From Rhynchopus euleeides (Eukaryota; Euglenozoa; Diplonemea; Diplonemida; Diplonemidae): a stretch of DNA of 64,000 bases. The stretch lies in contig OY723305.1 of the NCBI GenBank assembly GCA_963210315.1, forward strand, positions 1,364,001 through 1,428,000, read 5' to 3'. Both the position numbers and the translations under genes were made by a program. This document shows positions 30,900 to 41,579 of this stretch, in pieces; position 1 is the first letter of the stretch, and each line of letters opens with the position of its first letter. The notes beneath the pieces were generated by a model. It ran no database searches, was not told the DNA's origin, and saw nothing but the letters and a program-made list of their open reading frames with translations.

Positions 30900-31537
30900 T
30901 GAGTCACCACCGCCGGCCTCAACCACCAAACTGCAACGCAGAGGTTCCGCTATTCTCACAAGGAAGGCGCCCTGGGATGTACAGTGATTTGTGTGCAGCA
31001 TCAAGAGGCACTGACCGCCTTGAACAGAGAGGTAGTGTACAGGTGGCGAGCAGTGGGAGGGCGTGCTGTGTCCTTCCACTTCCCCATCTACCTCCATTCG
31101 TTCACCGTTGTTGATAGCGATTTTTTCGCCATTTTTTCGAATCGTATGCATCGGTGAGGCCGAGTGAATCAAAATAGCGCAAAACTCACACCAAAATCTG
31201 TGTCTGAGGCACAGAAATCGTGCAAAAAAGCACCCAAAAAAAAGTGCAAAAAAACCAAAATAGGATTTCGAAAATCGGCCAAAATACCCCCAAAATAGAG
31301 CCACACCTGCAGAAGCGAGCGCAGTGTCGCCTTCTGGTTTGACCCCGAACCACCTGGACAACAACCGGGATGACCGGGGCAGACAGGCAGTGGTATCCAC
31401 GGTCTTGGCTTTCATCGAAAAGGAGTAGCACCGCCTCTGTTATAGTGAGGGGGGGGGGGCGGGAATGCCTTTGGATGGGGCAAAAAAATGGGAATACAGC
31501 ACCACACCTCTTGCTTCGCTCGTTGCTGCCCGGGGGG
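30900..31537. other. No feature seen
   Basis: Mixed sequence with an A/T-rich middle (31110-31300). Frames are short and not convincing. Confidence 0.4.
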
Positions 31538-32338
31538 CAGGGGTATTCCTAACTTTCCAGGGTCGGGGGAAAACTGGGTCGATGGGGGGAAAAAGGGGGG
31601 GAGCTGGGCAAAGACTGTCAAAAAGGGGGGTAAAATTTTTTTCGCGCGCTCAGCTAGCAGCTCCATGGTGGCCCGTGTTTTCTTCGCGCCCATTGCATCT
31701 GCAACTTCCTTGGGGTGCAGGACCTCCCGATGATTGACGGGGCGGGCAGCATGACAGACGATGACGTAGCATCGACCCACAGGGCTTGCACTTTTTGGAA
31801 CTCCCCCTGAAACAGCTGCGTGATGAACTCATGTTCAAGATGGCATGACACGCAGGGTCCAATAGGCTACCTTTCAAACGGGGGTGCCTGTCCCTGCTGG
31901 ACAAACATAGGGCACAGGGGGGGTCTGGGGGGCTCTGCCCCCCAGCCGCCGGAGGCCACGGTAGCGAACATTTATTCCTGGCGGGCGCAGATTCGGTGTG
32001 AAATGGGCTGCATCCTGAGTGGCCAGACCCTCCCCGATGTGACGATAAATTGTCGCGCAAAGACACGCCACAGGGGGGTCTGGGGGGCGGAGCCCCCCAG
32101 CCGCCGGAGGCCACGGTAGTGAACATCTGTTCACAGGTTGACAGGATCCATGTCATGTCAAGCCCCTGACCAAAGTCGGTGGGTTGATGGGTCGACGGGG
32201 CGATCCCCTCAACCCATCAACCCATCGACCCACCGACCCAGAAATTCGGTGGGTCGGTGGGTCGATGGAAAAAGTGGGGGGGGGGGGGGGAAACCGGTTT
32301 TTGGTGGGTCGATGGGTCGATAGTTAGGAATTGCCCTG
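31538..32338. mobile_element. 801-bp short derivative of the NLR carrier element
   Basis: It has the same left end as 21793 (CAGGGGTATTCCTAACTTTC, with 110 or so further bp nearly identical) and the same right end as 29669. The 9-bp word CCCGGGGGG flanks it directly on both sides (31529-31537 and 32339-32347), in line with a target duplication. The sequence 31655-31690 matches 22681-22722. The inner part (31700-32130) holds hairpin repeats and a minus-strand coding-like stretch (HLEHEFITQLFQGEFQKVQA) near 31740-31850. It probably arose by internal deletion of a larger relative. Confidence 0.85.
31905..32132 (-). repeat. Hairpin-core dispersed repeat, copies 4 and 5
   Basis: Two inverted copies of the hairpin repeat (about 31908-31972 and 32068-32130) inside the short element. 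Copy 4 has CTCTGCC and copy 5 has CGGAGCC in the loop side. Both end with the ACATTTATT/ACATCTGTT side seen in the other copies. Confidence 0.8.
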
Positions 32339-32567
32339 CCCGGGGGGAGAGGGGGGGAGTTTTCTTCTGAAGATTTCTGAAATTCGAAGTAACCCAAAAG
32401 AAAAATGCCCCCTCCCGCCGCCCTCCATCGCCCAATCTATCTTTCTGCTTCGGAGGGGGGGGTCGGGGCCTGCCTTCGCTCTGGTGTGCAGCAAACAGGC
32501 GAGTGTGGCAACAATGTAGGCGTCGCACACAGTGGCACACCCAAGCCATCCCCCCCACAGCTCTCAG

Positions 32568-32918
32568 TTACAAGTCTTGTGTCACATCCGTCGGATTGGC
32601 CAATTTCGGAAAGGATGGTTTATTCCGTTCTTTCACATGCCCTGTGCTCGCTCGGGGCAGGCCCTGGCACTCAAGCCGCAGGTAGTGTACATTGCTGTTT
32701 CGATGCGACCCCCGGACCTCCAGACACAGCATACTGTGATCAGTCTGATCTGGAAACTGTGGCGACGCACAACTTTCTCTTCGAAACGCTTCACCGTGCT
32801 GTCCACGAGAAAAGAGAGATACAAAGGATGGTGGTTTGTTTGTGCAAACCCGGGGTGCGGCACCGAATTCATAAAGTGCCGTGCACAGCGCGGCACTTAT
32901 GAAGGTGGAAGCGGATAA
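32568..32918 (+). CDS. Terminal exon or ORF with a Cys motif
   Basis: An open frame of 116 codons follows an acceptor-like CCCCACAGCTCTCAG and ends in TAA. Composition is clearly protein-like (RIGQFRKGWFIPFFHMPCAR; later YKGWWFVCANPGCGTEFIKC). The C-terminal CxxxxxC and following Cys could bind a metal. It lies just outside the short element. It may be the last exon of a mobile-element or unknown gene; no family is recognised. Confidence 0.4.
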   Translation, partial: LQVLCHIRRIGQFRKGWFIPFFHMPCARSGQALALKPQVVYIAVSMRPPDLQTQHTVISLIWKLWRRTTFSSKRFTVLSTRKERYKGWWFVCANPGCGTEFIKCRAQRGTYEGGSG

Positions 32919-33878
32919 ACACGACCCACCCATCAGCCAAGAACGGCCTGAATCCGACGATGTAGGGTTCGGCCCCACTCCAACCCTGCGATGTTCGCCT
33001 GTCTTTTCGCCATGACAAGACACCTCAACACCTTGTAGATGGATGCAAAGGGAGCCGAGGCACGCCTCGAATGAGCCATACATCGAGGCGGTGGGGCGGT
33101 GTTTGGGAGATGGACATGCAGGCAAAGGCAAATAGTTTAAAAAGAGCGCAACAGTTGCCACCCCTCCCACTCAATGCAGAAAGAAAATCCGAGATTGGGT
33201 GAGAGGAGCGATCAGCCTGTGCGGCCAGTATGATGTGTGTCATTGCGGGGTGTGGGGGGGGGGGGGGGGTGTGCGGGGGTTTGAAGATCTAAAAAGACAA
33301 CCACGTCTTCAGCGGGAGGTCAATATAGACAGAGCGAGAGAGAGAGAGCGAGAGTGAGAGAGGAGTGTTTAACATTTCAAGCGATTCAGGAATTCTCGGG
33401 AAACCCCTGGAAGAGTACGAGAGTGCGATGAAGGCAGGTGTGGCGCCACCAGCAACACCCTTGATTTCCGCTGCAAATTAGGGAACCATTTCCCCCCCCC
33501 CCCTCACAAACACCAGGGAGATAAGATGTATACATAACCCAACACATGGGGCGGGGTGTGTGTGGAGGGGGATGGGACCTTCGCCCTGCAGTGTGTCACT
33601 GTGGGACTGGGACTGTCCACCCCCCCCCCTGCCCGGTTGCAGGGACAGCACATTTCACCCCCCCACGGCTTTCTCGAATACAGCAAGCTGGCGACACGCA
33701 GGCATATAATGGGATGGGCAACTTTCGTTCAGCGAAAAAAAACACCCCTTTTCCCAGCGCGAAAACACCGCGCATCCAACTGGCAGCAGCAGAGTCACTC
33801 TCTGCGTATTGATATCTGCAACCGTGCAAAGGGAGGGGGTGTGGGGAGGATGGAAGTGGCCTGGCATCCTGCCAAGCC
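32919..33878. other. Intergenic, microsatellite and G-runs
   Basis: Contains a G-run at about 33255-33270, a GAGAGA microsatellite at about 33330-33362 and C-runs near 33492 and 33620. It is the 3' flank of the minus-strand transporter gene. No other gene is supported. Confidence 0.5.
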
Positions 33879-34919
33879 TTACTTCGGGGCATCCTCCCTC
33901 AGGGAGTAGAGCAGCGTCGACCCGGCGACGAGAAGCACGCCTGCTCCGAAGGTGCCGCTGGGGCGGAACCCAAAGAGGAAGAAGGAAAGGGCGCCGCACA
34001 GCAGGATGGAGAAGGCGGTTGCAAAGCCTTTGAGCACGTTGTCGGCGTACTTCACGCAGAGGGCAACCACAAACCCCCCGAGGGCCTGCAGGGCGATGAC
34101 CACCACGACCCACAGGTCGAAGCCGCGGAAGAAGTCGGCGTGCATCCCGTGGCTTCCGAAGAGGCCTCCAAAGGCGAACCCCAGGGAGGCGAGGGACAGC
34201 CAGACGTTGCGCATCCACAGGGAGACGTCCTTTGAGCGTGGGTCCTTCTTCAGCAGCTTTTCGAAGTAGACACCGCCGAAGCTTGCGGACATGCTTGCGA
34301 CGAAGATCGCGATGAGGCCGGATGTCACATCCTGCACCCGCGCAGCGCCGTCCGCATTCTTCTTCCCCGACGACTGCAAGGAGCACAGCACGATGCCCAC
34401 GGACAGGACAGAGAGGGCTGCCCACTTCCTCGCAGAGAAGGTCCTGTCCAGCAGCGCCATGGACCACCCGGCAGTGACCAGGACCTTCGACTGGCTGCAG
34501 ACCTGGAAGAGTGTCACCTCCAGGTTGGCCAGTGCGATGTAGAGGAAGTTGGAAGACACGGTGTAGCAGAGGGCGGGCACAATGCACTGCAGGCAGGACT
34601 GCTTGTGGTTCTCCACCTCGCTCGCGAGGGCGGCGAAGGCGCCTCTGGCGTCCGTGTACTGCACCAAGAGGACGGAGACAATCAGCTTGACAATCTCTGT
34701 GCAGACGACAAGGGTTGCAGGGATGAAGGCAGGCCCGGTGCGCATCGCAGATGCGTACCGCGTGGTCATCACGAGAGATGCGTTCTGCCCCACAAGCGCC
34801 ATGAGAGCCAGGATGGCGCTGGTGGTCAGCACGCCCGGGGCGGGGTCCTTTGTCTCCTTGTCCTCCTCAGGCTCCGGCTGGGCCTGCTGGCGCTCCTCGT
34901 CATCCTCGTGCACAGGCAT
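33879..34919 (-). CDS. Nucleotide-sugar transporter, SLC35A-like
   Basis: 346 residues from the ATG at 34919, without introns. The start was chosen because upstream codons are Cys/Pro-rich junk and the ATG opens a short acidic cytosolic tail, usual for the family. About ten hydrophobic segments follow. Family hallmarks visible are NFLYIALANLEVTLFQVCSQ with SKVLVTAG (inner helices), SFGGVYFEKLLKK, and near the C-terminus VKYADNVLKGFATAFSILL. Such proteins exchange cytosolic nucleotide sugars (UDP-GlcNAc, UDP-Gal or CMP-sialic acid type) for nucleoside monophosphate across the Golgi or ER membrane. The exact substrate cannot be read from sequence. The length is normal for the family (320-350). 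Confidence 0.93.
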   Translation of the reverse strand: MPVHEDDEERQQAQPEPEEDKETKDPAPGVLTTSAILALMALVGQNASLVMTTRYASAMRTGPAFIPATLVVCTEIVKLIVSVLLVQYTDARGAFAALASEVENHKQSCLQCIVPALCYTVSSNFLYIALANLEVTLFQVCSQSKVLVTAGWSMALLDRTFSARKWAALSVLSVGIVLCSLQSSGKKNADGAARVQDVTSGLIAIFVASMSASFGGVYFEKLLKKDPRSKDVSLWMRNVWLSLASLGFAFGGLFGSHGMHADFFRGFDLWVVVVIALQALGGFVVALCVKYADNVLKGFATAFSILLCGALSFFLFGFRPSGTFGAGVLLVAGSTLLYSLREDAPK

Positions 34920-35709
34920 TGCTGCCCTTGGTTGTGGGGGCGGAAGTGGGGAGGAAAGCGGGCACACACACACACACTCACCGCAGCAACAGACCTGTGG
35001 TGTGGTGTGGTGGGTGGGTGTGGGTGACAAGCACCTTCTCCTGGCTACCTGCGAGCTTCCGAGAGAGACACACACGTGAGCCTTTTTACATTCGTGCAGA
35101 CACACGACGAGCACTTGCTCTTGGTGTGATCTCCACTGTCACAGACACACATGAAGTGGATAGTTTTGTATCGTGCTGGTCACACCGAGCAAACCCTGAT
35201 ACCTCTACTGTCACACACGCCCCGTTTGCTACATCATTGAGCTGGATTTCGCCAAGAGGGGGAGGGGGCGGATCGGGTAATGCGCAGGCACAACCGTGCC
35301 TGCTGCATGTTGGACCTATGGCGGCAACGCCCCACGCCTTCTCAGCTGGGGGAATGGCGACCGATTTAAACGATCCTTCCGCCGTGCATATTTTCTAGCA
35401 TTATAGTTTTTTGGGGGGTGACAAACCACCACCACCACCACCCTCCTCCCACTGGGCACATCGCGCATGTTTCCCGGCAACTGCGTCGGGGACACTGGGG
35501 GCCCTCCTCCCTGAGCCACCCTTTAGAAAAGGCAGCGCAGGCGACGCACAAACGTTGCACAGCGGTAACACAATGCTGCCAGTGAAGGCGTTTGCACCCT
35601 TCCCCCACCTTTCCGTTTTGCTAGATATCACGTTGAGAAGGAGGGAATCAAGGGGCCAGCCTCGTGGGCCGTGGTGTGACGCTAGAGGGGGGCTCTTAGA
35701 AGACCCCTT
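34920..35709. other. Promoter-side spacer of the transporter
   Basis: Between two minus-strand genes. It has a CA run at 34966-34978 and a CCACCACCA run near 35427-35441. No TATA box or other element can be assigned with confidence. Confidence 0.4.
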
Positions 35710-36299
35710 CTACATCTCGTCCTCAGGCAGCAAATCATCATCCGGGGGGAACAGGTCGTCCTGTCGGGGCGGTGTTGGTGTGAGAGCAGAAAGAGAGGGC
35801 GGGGGGGTAGGGAGCAGCAACAGTCTGGGCAGTGTTCCCTCCGAACCCCGAAACACGTGTAGAAAGCATCCACATATACACACACACACACACACACCCA
35901 ACCTCCCAACTTCTCCCCTTACGCTTTGTTTCAGCAGCAGCAAGCAGGAGCAGCGGCCCATACCCAGAAGAAGAATTTTTTCAGCGGCGACGCTTCGAAG
36001 GCGGAGCGGACACGCATCTTCCCACTGCCCAGAGGGTGCGCTATCACAAGCCGGTACAGCTGCACTGCGATGTTCCGCTTGAGCCGATCCCTCAGCTCCG
36101 CCTCCGCGCCGTCCGACATGTCGCCCCCCTCGAGGCTCTGCAGCTCCTGGGCATGCGACTCCGCTATCTTGTGGAGCACAGCCTTGGTCTGGGAGTCCCA
36201 ATGCTGCTCCTCCTCTGCAGTGTGCACAGCCCCATCGCCCCGCGCCCCTGTGGCTGCGCAGAGCAGCGCCAGGCAGACACAGGCCAGCATCTGCCGCAT
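35710..36299 (-). CDS. Small secreted or ER-lumen acidic protein, two exons
   Basis: Exon 1 is 36299-35964 and exon 2 is 35760-35710, joined by a 203-bp phase 0 intron (donor TGG|GTATGG; acceptor CGCCCCGACAG). The protein has 128 residues. The first 21 (MRQMLACVCLALLCAATGAR and a Gly) form a clear signal peptide. The mature part is helical and charged (residues 28-85), with a basic hydrophobic stretch SPLKKFFFW at the splice junction and a very acidic tail (DDLFPPDDDLLPEDEM). There is no KDEL-type signal. No family is recognised; secretory-pathway location is inferred from the signal peptide. It is tandem with the transporter gene, same strand. Confidence 0.75.
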
Positions 36300-37319
36300 G
36301 GCTGTAGCTGAGCACGGGGTGGGGCGGTGGGGCGGTTCCTTAGGAACCGAAGGGATCCTCACCCCCCCCCACCCACCCCCAAGCCCCGCCAACCCGGGGT
36401 CAGGGGTGTTGTGTGGTGCGGGTGTTCCTGGAGGTGGAGGGGGTGTCATGGTGGGATGCAGGTCACGGCGTGAGGAGGTGATCATCAGAAAAAGAAAAGG
36501 TTCGCCCGGTGAGAACTGCGCTCAACACAAAAACTAATGCAACCGAGTGAATCTCAAGAGAGAAGGTAGCAACGACAGTTTGTGTTCTTCGAACGCAGAA
36601 CACCCCACCAGCCTGCCGGGCGTGTGAAGTGTTCGCAAGGATCCGCACGGTGAAAAGTTTCCTGAGTTGGCTACGCCGAACTTACAAAAAAAAAGGCAAG
36701 GTCAAATAGGGCTGTGTGCTGCAGCCGCCCGCTGCAAAATCCACGAAACTCAGATTGAATCAACTGTGGCGGTGTGGATATGGGAGGCAAGTGAAGGCAT
36801 CTGCGATACAAAATGCCGAGGGTGGGGGGGGGATCCCTGCCTGCATTTTTTCCCAACTCTCATCGCTCGCACATCCCCGTTCCCTCCACACTTTTTTTTT
36901 GGCGTCCGTCGGCAACTACCCCATATATTCATGGTGTACTCATGTGAAGAGGTGAAGGGACGGGGGGAGAGGCAGAGAGGAGGACAAGAGAGAGAGAGGG
37001 GACATTTGTATGGCAGCTGTAAAATGCCTTCCTTTCTTCTGTTGTTGTCTTCAACAGGCTGAGGGGGTGGGGTGAGGAGTGGGGTGCGGGGGGGGTGTGT
37101 GTGTGTGCTTCGGTATTTTTTTTTCTTTCCTCGGAGTTTTTTTTTGGGGAGATACCTTTTTTTTTCCCTGGTTTTCTGATCTCGGCAACTTTTTTTTCCC
37201 GCCACGGTTGCAACCTTCCTCTTTTTCATCGACGGCCGTCAGCCTGGCATGACGAGATGATACAGGACAGTGACGTACACAATGGTGTCAGAAGGCGTTG
37301 CATCCACGTGACATGAATT
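36300..37319. other. No clear gene
   Basis: Purine-rich and T-run DNA (GAGAGG near 36962-36998; T-runs near 37118-37195). Frames are short or Lys/Phe-rich run-throughs of A/T homopolymers. Confidence 0.4.
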
Positions 37320-37571
37320 TTATAAAAAAAATACTTTCATTCTCTCGGATCGAGGGAGAGGTAGCGTGGTGTTGTGTGGAAGCATGCCAAGGCATCCTAA
37401 CACATACACAACAGCTGATTCAGTTATATTTTTTTCACGACAGTTCATTTGGAACACACGGTAGTGCTGGGTGAGGATCACCAACCGGCAGACATCCCAG
37501 GGCAGAATCGGGCGATGTAAGAAGATCCGTTCCCTATCTCTCCTGTTGCTGGAGGGGTTTGTCTTGTCCAA
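37320..37571 (-). CDS. Candidate exon
   Basis: An open minus-strand frame without an ATG start (it opens with TTG) ending in TAA. Composition is protein-like (HRPILPWDVCRLVILTQHYR). It could be the last exon of an unresolved gene. No domain is recognised. Confidence 0.25.
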   Translation of the reverse strand: MDKTNPSSNRRDRERIFLHRPILPWDVCRLVILTQHYRVFQMNCREKNITESAVVYVLGCLGMLPHNTTLPLPRSERMKVFFL

Positions 37572-38280
37572 CCTTCCAACGGGGTTTTATGACCCTCGTA
37601 TCCTCACCGACCCCGCTTGATCACTGCTTAGAATTTTTTTGAACAATTTGAACGGGGGGTTCTTTTTGAACGGTTTCACAGGAATATTTTTTGGCCGTGC
37701 TCCGAGCAGAGACCCTCGGCGAGAGGCTTGTACAACTCGGCCATCCGTTCCCATGAACCTTTTATCCGTTCCCATGAACCTGTTCATCCTCCCATCCTCT
37801 AGCGTGGTGTGTGAGAGGGGAAGGCGGCCATTAGTTTTTTTGTTGGCGCATTCTTCCTCTTTCGCACCCATTCATTTCCTCTATTGGAGAGCCCTTCTGC
37901 AGCCACGATAGCCATCTCTGGCCACGCGACAGGCTGTTACATTTGAGTGGTGTCGGCAAAAAAAACGGGTTGTGAGGGCGTACCCAAGCAAAAAAATGGC
38001 TTCTGCTCACAAAGGCCGATGTACCCACAGCAAATCCAGGCTGGGCATCTCGTGACATGACAAAACTATGATATTACGTGACTATTCCAGGCAACCCCCA
38101 CGGTTTTCCCATTCGCATCTCCATATTTTTTCTTCAATCAGATCGGTGGCACAGATTCTGAAAGCATGCCCATCCCGGACCCTTCCCCTTTGCACACATC
38201 ATTTGCCATCTTCTGACGTCCTGTTTGTTTACCACGTGGCAGTCTTTTTTTTTCTGGGTGGCCAGATAAATTTTGAATTT
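37572..38280. other. No feature seen apart from a short duplication
   Basis: The word ATCCGTTCCCATGAACCT occurs twice in tandem near 37743-37782. The remainder is unassigned A/T-rich DNA with many short frames. Confidence 0.4.
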
Positions 38281-38440
38281 TCAACAACGTGACCGTGGGT
38301 GTATGTATTGTACGATCAGTGCCTTGAAGATCTGCATTGTGGTTTCCTTTTCCTCTTCTGACAGCAGGGATACATCTCGGCAGGCTGGCACACATATCGT
38401 ATATTTTGATTTCATGTTGGAGCAGTGCAGCCACACGCTC
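38281..38440 (-). CDS. Candidate terminal exon
   Basis: One minus-strand frame ends at the TGA at 38283-38281. Its last 32 residues contain DVSLLSEEEKETTMQIFKAL and end in a Tyr/His/Arg tail; these look strongly like a helical protein end. Upstream it stays open to about 38440 (with an ATG about 45 codons before the stop). Another minus-strand frame through the same DNA is also open, so the choice is uncertain. Confidence 0.3.
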
Positions 38441-39207
38441 AGCAGCTTCCAGAGCTGCACTGCTGTTAACTGGTATCAGCGACCAATCAGCCTGCCATGC
38501 AACAGTGATGTGCGCGCTGCCATGAAATCTGATTCTGTTGCAGTGTGAAAAATCAGATGCAGGGGACGGAGGTGCAGAGCAAAACTCCCTCACTCCTCCC
38601 GAGAGCCCCTCTTTCTTTTCTGAATATATAAACCTCTCGTATGTCACACACACACACACGCCTTTTTCACTCTCTCGGCAATGTCAAATTCATGGGGGGG
38701 GTGCGTTACTCATGGGCTTTTCAGTATAGGCCTTGGCCCACATCGCGGCAAGGCTGGATGTGGAAAAAAGAAAAAGAAAAGAAAACGAAAATGGCAATTG
38801 GTCGGAGAAACCCCACGGGAGGGTGGGTGTGGAGGTCAGATTCCGACAGAAAACCCACTTCCGCTATTTCTTTTTCAGACAAAAAAAAAGCACGCCACAT
38901 AAAACTGGAACACGAGATAACTGGGTGGGGCACATCTGCACACACTTGTCTTTTTCTTTTTTCCACATCCAGCACCAGGGTATAAGATAGACTTTTTTTC
39001 TGGCGCCGTTTTCCGGTTTTTCTGGTTTTGAAAATTTTTCGCGCGCGCCTTCGGCGCGCGCGACCCGCGCAAACCCTCCCAGAATCTGAGAGGGCCCGGT
39101 GCCTGCGCGCGTCCTGTCGTACTGAGGCTGCTTGGTGGGGCAGGCGCAGCAGCTGCTTTGAAAGTTTGGACTCTCGGCCAAAAAACCGGTCTGGTGCAAT
39201 TTTTTTA
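38441..39207. other. No clear gene
   Basis: CA run at 38645-38660, A-rich run at 38762-38790 and a GC-rich inverted word (CGCGCGCCTTCGGCGCGCG) near 39042-39062. No gene is supported. Confidence 0.4.
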
Positions 39208-39275
39208 CGCAGGGGGGTCTGGGGGGCGGAGCCCCCCAGCCGCCGGAGGCCACAGTAGTGAACATCTGTTCCCTA
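39208..39275 (-). repeat. Hairpin-core dispersed repeat, copy 6
   Basis: Inverted copy of the core only (GGGGTCTGGGGGGCGGAGCC and onward to GAACATCTGTT), without the longer flanks of copies 1-3. Confidence 0.8.
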
Positions 39276-39499
39276 CAGTCTGGATTCGCTTGTAAGTAGG
39301 AAGGCTTCGCTGTATCGCAGCCCGGCCAGCAGGAGATCACTGGTCCTTGAGGGTTCAACCTTCAGGGTGGAGGAGGGCGGGGGAGCGACCACTCGTGACA
39401 GGTGTGCGTTGTGGGTGGAGTGGGTGCACGACAGAATGGCCAAAGGGTCCACGAGATATCTGCACACATTCCGTTATCGAGGAGATGGGCACCTAGCTG

Positions 39500-39733
39500 T
39501 GACGACAGGCAACAAACAAATCTCATCTGTTAGTTGCCCCCAATAGGCTTGGCGACCTTCAAGACTGCTTGAAAGACGTTCGTGTTCTCGTCTCAGCCCT
39601 CCAGACAAGCAGATCTGTCTCGAGTTGGTGGGCTGTCGCCATGTATTCGATGGCACCGAGTGACGCTGCACAGAGGCAGACGACACGGTGAACTCCAGCG
39701 GAGGTTACCCTACCTCCGCTGGAGTACACCGTG
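39500..39733. other. Coding-like segment of uncertain strand, ending in a hairpin
   Basis: Both strands are open and protein-like here. The minus strand reads ASLGAIEYMATAHQLETDLL; the plus strand reads LGDLQDCLKDVRVLVSALQT. This is the usual mirror effect of biased codons, so one strand is probably real, but I cannot choose. The hairpin at 39684-39733 has 22-bp arms (CACGGTGAACTCCAGCGGAG and complement) with few mismatches and a 6-bp loop. Confidence 0.35.
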
Positions 39734-39887
39734 TCTCCCATGAGTCTCAACTAGCGGGAGTCTTAGCGTAAATTAGCTGGAAAATAGACTCCCGTCTCCA
39801 GTACAGACTGCAGTCTTAGACTCCCTCTTAGACACTCGCTAGGGTGGCTGGAGTCCACCATGTGTGCACCTTCAAAACAGAAGAGAC

Positions 39888-40038
39888 CTGCATGACGAGG
39901 GCATCACCACCCACCGGGCCACCCGCTAGGTCCATTTTTTTCTTCTCCGCTTCTCTGCCTTCTTTGGACTCTTTGAGCTCTGTGCGGATCACGATGGGGT
40001 CACTTTCTATTTTTTTATGGCGTTTTTTCTGACTGTTT
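39888..40038 (-). CDS. Candidate exon, charged helical peptide
   Basis: Minus-strand frame reading KIESDPIVIRTELKESKEGR, then a Lys/Glu-rich helix and a Gly-rich end at ATGCAG|GTCTCT, a weak donor. It looks coding, but no joined neighbours are proven. Confidence 0.3.
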
Positions 40039-41283
40039 TACTGTCCCAAAGTCACAAAAAAACCGCCAAAAATGAGACCGACCCTTTTTTTTTCCAGAAA
40101 ACCGGGAACCGGGAAACCCTGGTTTTGAAAACCGGAAAACCAGACCTATCTTATCCCCTGTCCAGCACAGACACATTCGGCAGGCAACAGGGGCAAAACA
40201 CTCCCGCCTCCCCTGCCAAAGAACCTCCCCTTATCAGCAGTCGGGAAAAGAGGGGAATGGGCAGGGCCATACCGGGACTGGAATAGTCGTCTTGCTTTGC
40301 TTCGGAGAAGGGGGAAGGGCGGAGGAAATGGGATCAGTGCATGTGTGTGTATGTGACGGGGGAGGAGAAGGGTCGAAAGGAAGGGGTGGAGAACCATAAG
40401 GCACAAGAAGAAGAAAAGAGAGGTCAGAGTGGACTCTGCCCCAAACCTTCCGCTGGCCACTTATATACCGATTCCCCCCCCTCACTCGGGCCTCATGTTT
40501 TGGGCCTCTAAACTCGCTCGTTTGGCCTCATTTTGCACCCCCATTTTTTTTAGGAAAAAAATATAAGGCGTTGTTTGTGCGCCAAACCCGGGTGAACAAA
40601 CCTCACGTGTTTTGCCTGATGAAGGTTGGTGTGAATGTGCGTACAGTCATAGCAACAAGGCAAGGTAGATAGTGTTTGTCACCCAAAGCGCTGCCAACCA
40701 TCTTTTTCACTGTGACAAGCTTTCTTCTTGTTTGTGTGTGAAAAATAGGGCCTCGGAATCCGTCTCACCACCTTGCTTCACTACATAGGCGTGGTATTGG
40801 CTCACGAGTGTTCGCCTTGCATCTGTGACAGGCGAGGGAGAGAGCCTCTGTATCGTTACCTCTCTTATATTGGTTCACCCCTCTCCCCCTGTTAATCCAT
40901 CGAGACTCCCCCACCCATTACACCCCATCCCGGCGCTGGGTCTTGATTTCAAAGTCTCGCCAACACCTCCAGCCCGATGTGCGGGGCGACGAGGTGTATG
41001 TGGGATACACTGTCGTATTTTTACTCCCCCGCCCCCCACCCCTACCCCCATCCCCTGATCGCACGTGAATATGATTATTGTCATATTTTAGGAACGGTCA
41101 TTAAAGATTCCCCCCCCCCCCCTCCGGGGGGGCCGCGCTTCGCGCGGCCCCGCACCCCCCACCCCCCCCGGCCGCGCTTCGCGCGTCCGGAGTCTGGATC
41201 CCCCTGCCATTAAAGATCCTCGCCAACCAGCCAAACGGCCAAAAATGACCAAAAAACCGGTTTTTCTGTTTGCCATTTTAACA
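40039..41283. other. No clear gene
   Basis: Mixed DNA with GC-rich inverted words at about 41105-41180 (CCGCGCTTCGCGCGG) and C-runs. The frames are short. Nothing is supported. Confidence 0.4.
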
Positions 41284-41393
41284 ATGGGGGCCTTCGCTAC
41301 CAAGTGTGACTGAGTGAGAAAAAGTGAGCTCCAGTCCACTTCCCCTCACTGACTGACGAGCTGTGACGAGCAGTGACTGGTAGCGAGGGCCCC
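41284..41393. repeat. Short inverted repeat
   Basis: Arms TGGGGGCCTTCGCTACCA at the left and TGGTAGCGAGGGCCCCCA at the right enclose about 74 bp with TGAGTGAG/CACTGACTGA words. It may be a miniature inverted-repeat element. Confidence 0.6.
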
Positions 41394-41579
41394 CAATTAG
41401 AATGATTTTTAATTGGATGAAGAATGGTCACCGTGAACTCAGATGTCCAAAAACATGCCATCCTATACCCTAGACATGAAATGTTGAACTTTGCCAAAAT
41501 ATCAAACACCTTTTTACGCACCACCCTACCAGAGTACCCAGTGGACCCCCCCCTAAGCAGCAGGTAACGGTGGAAGCAG

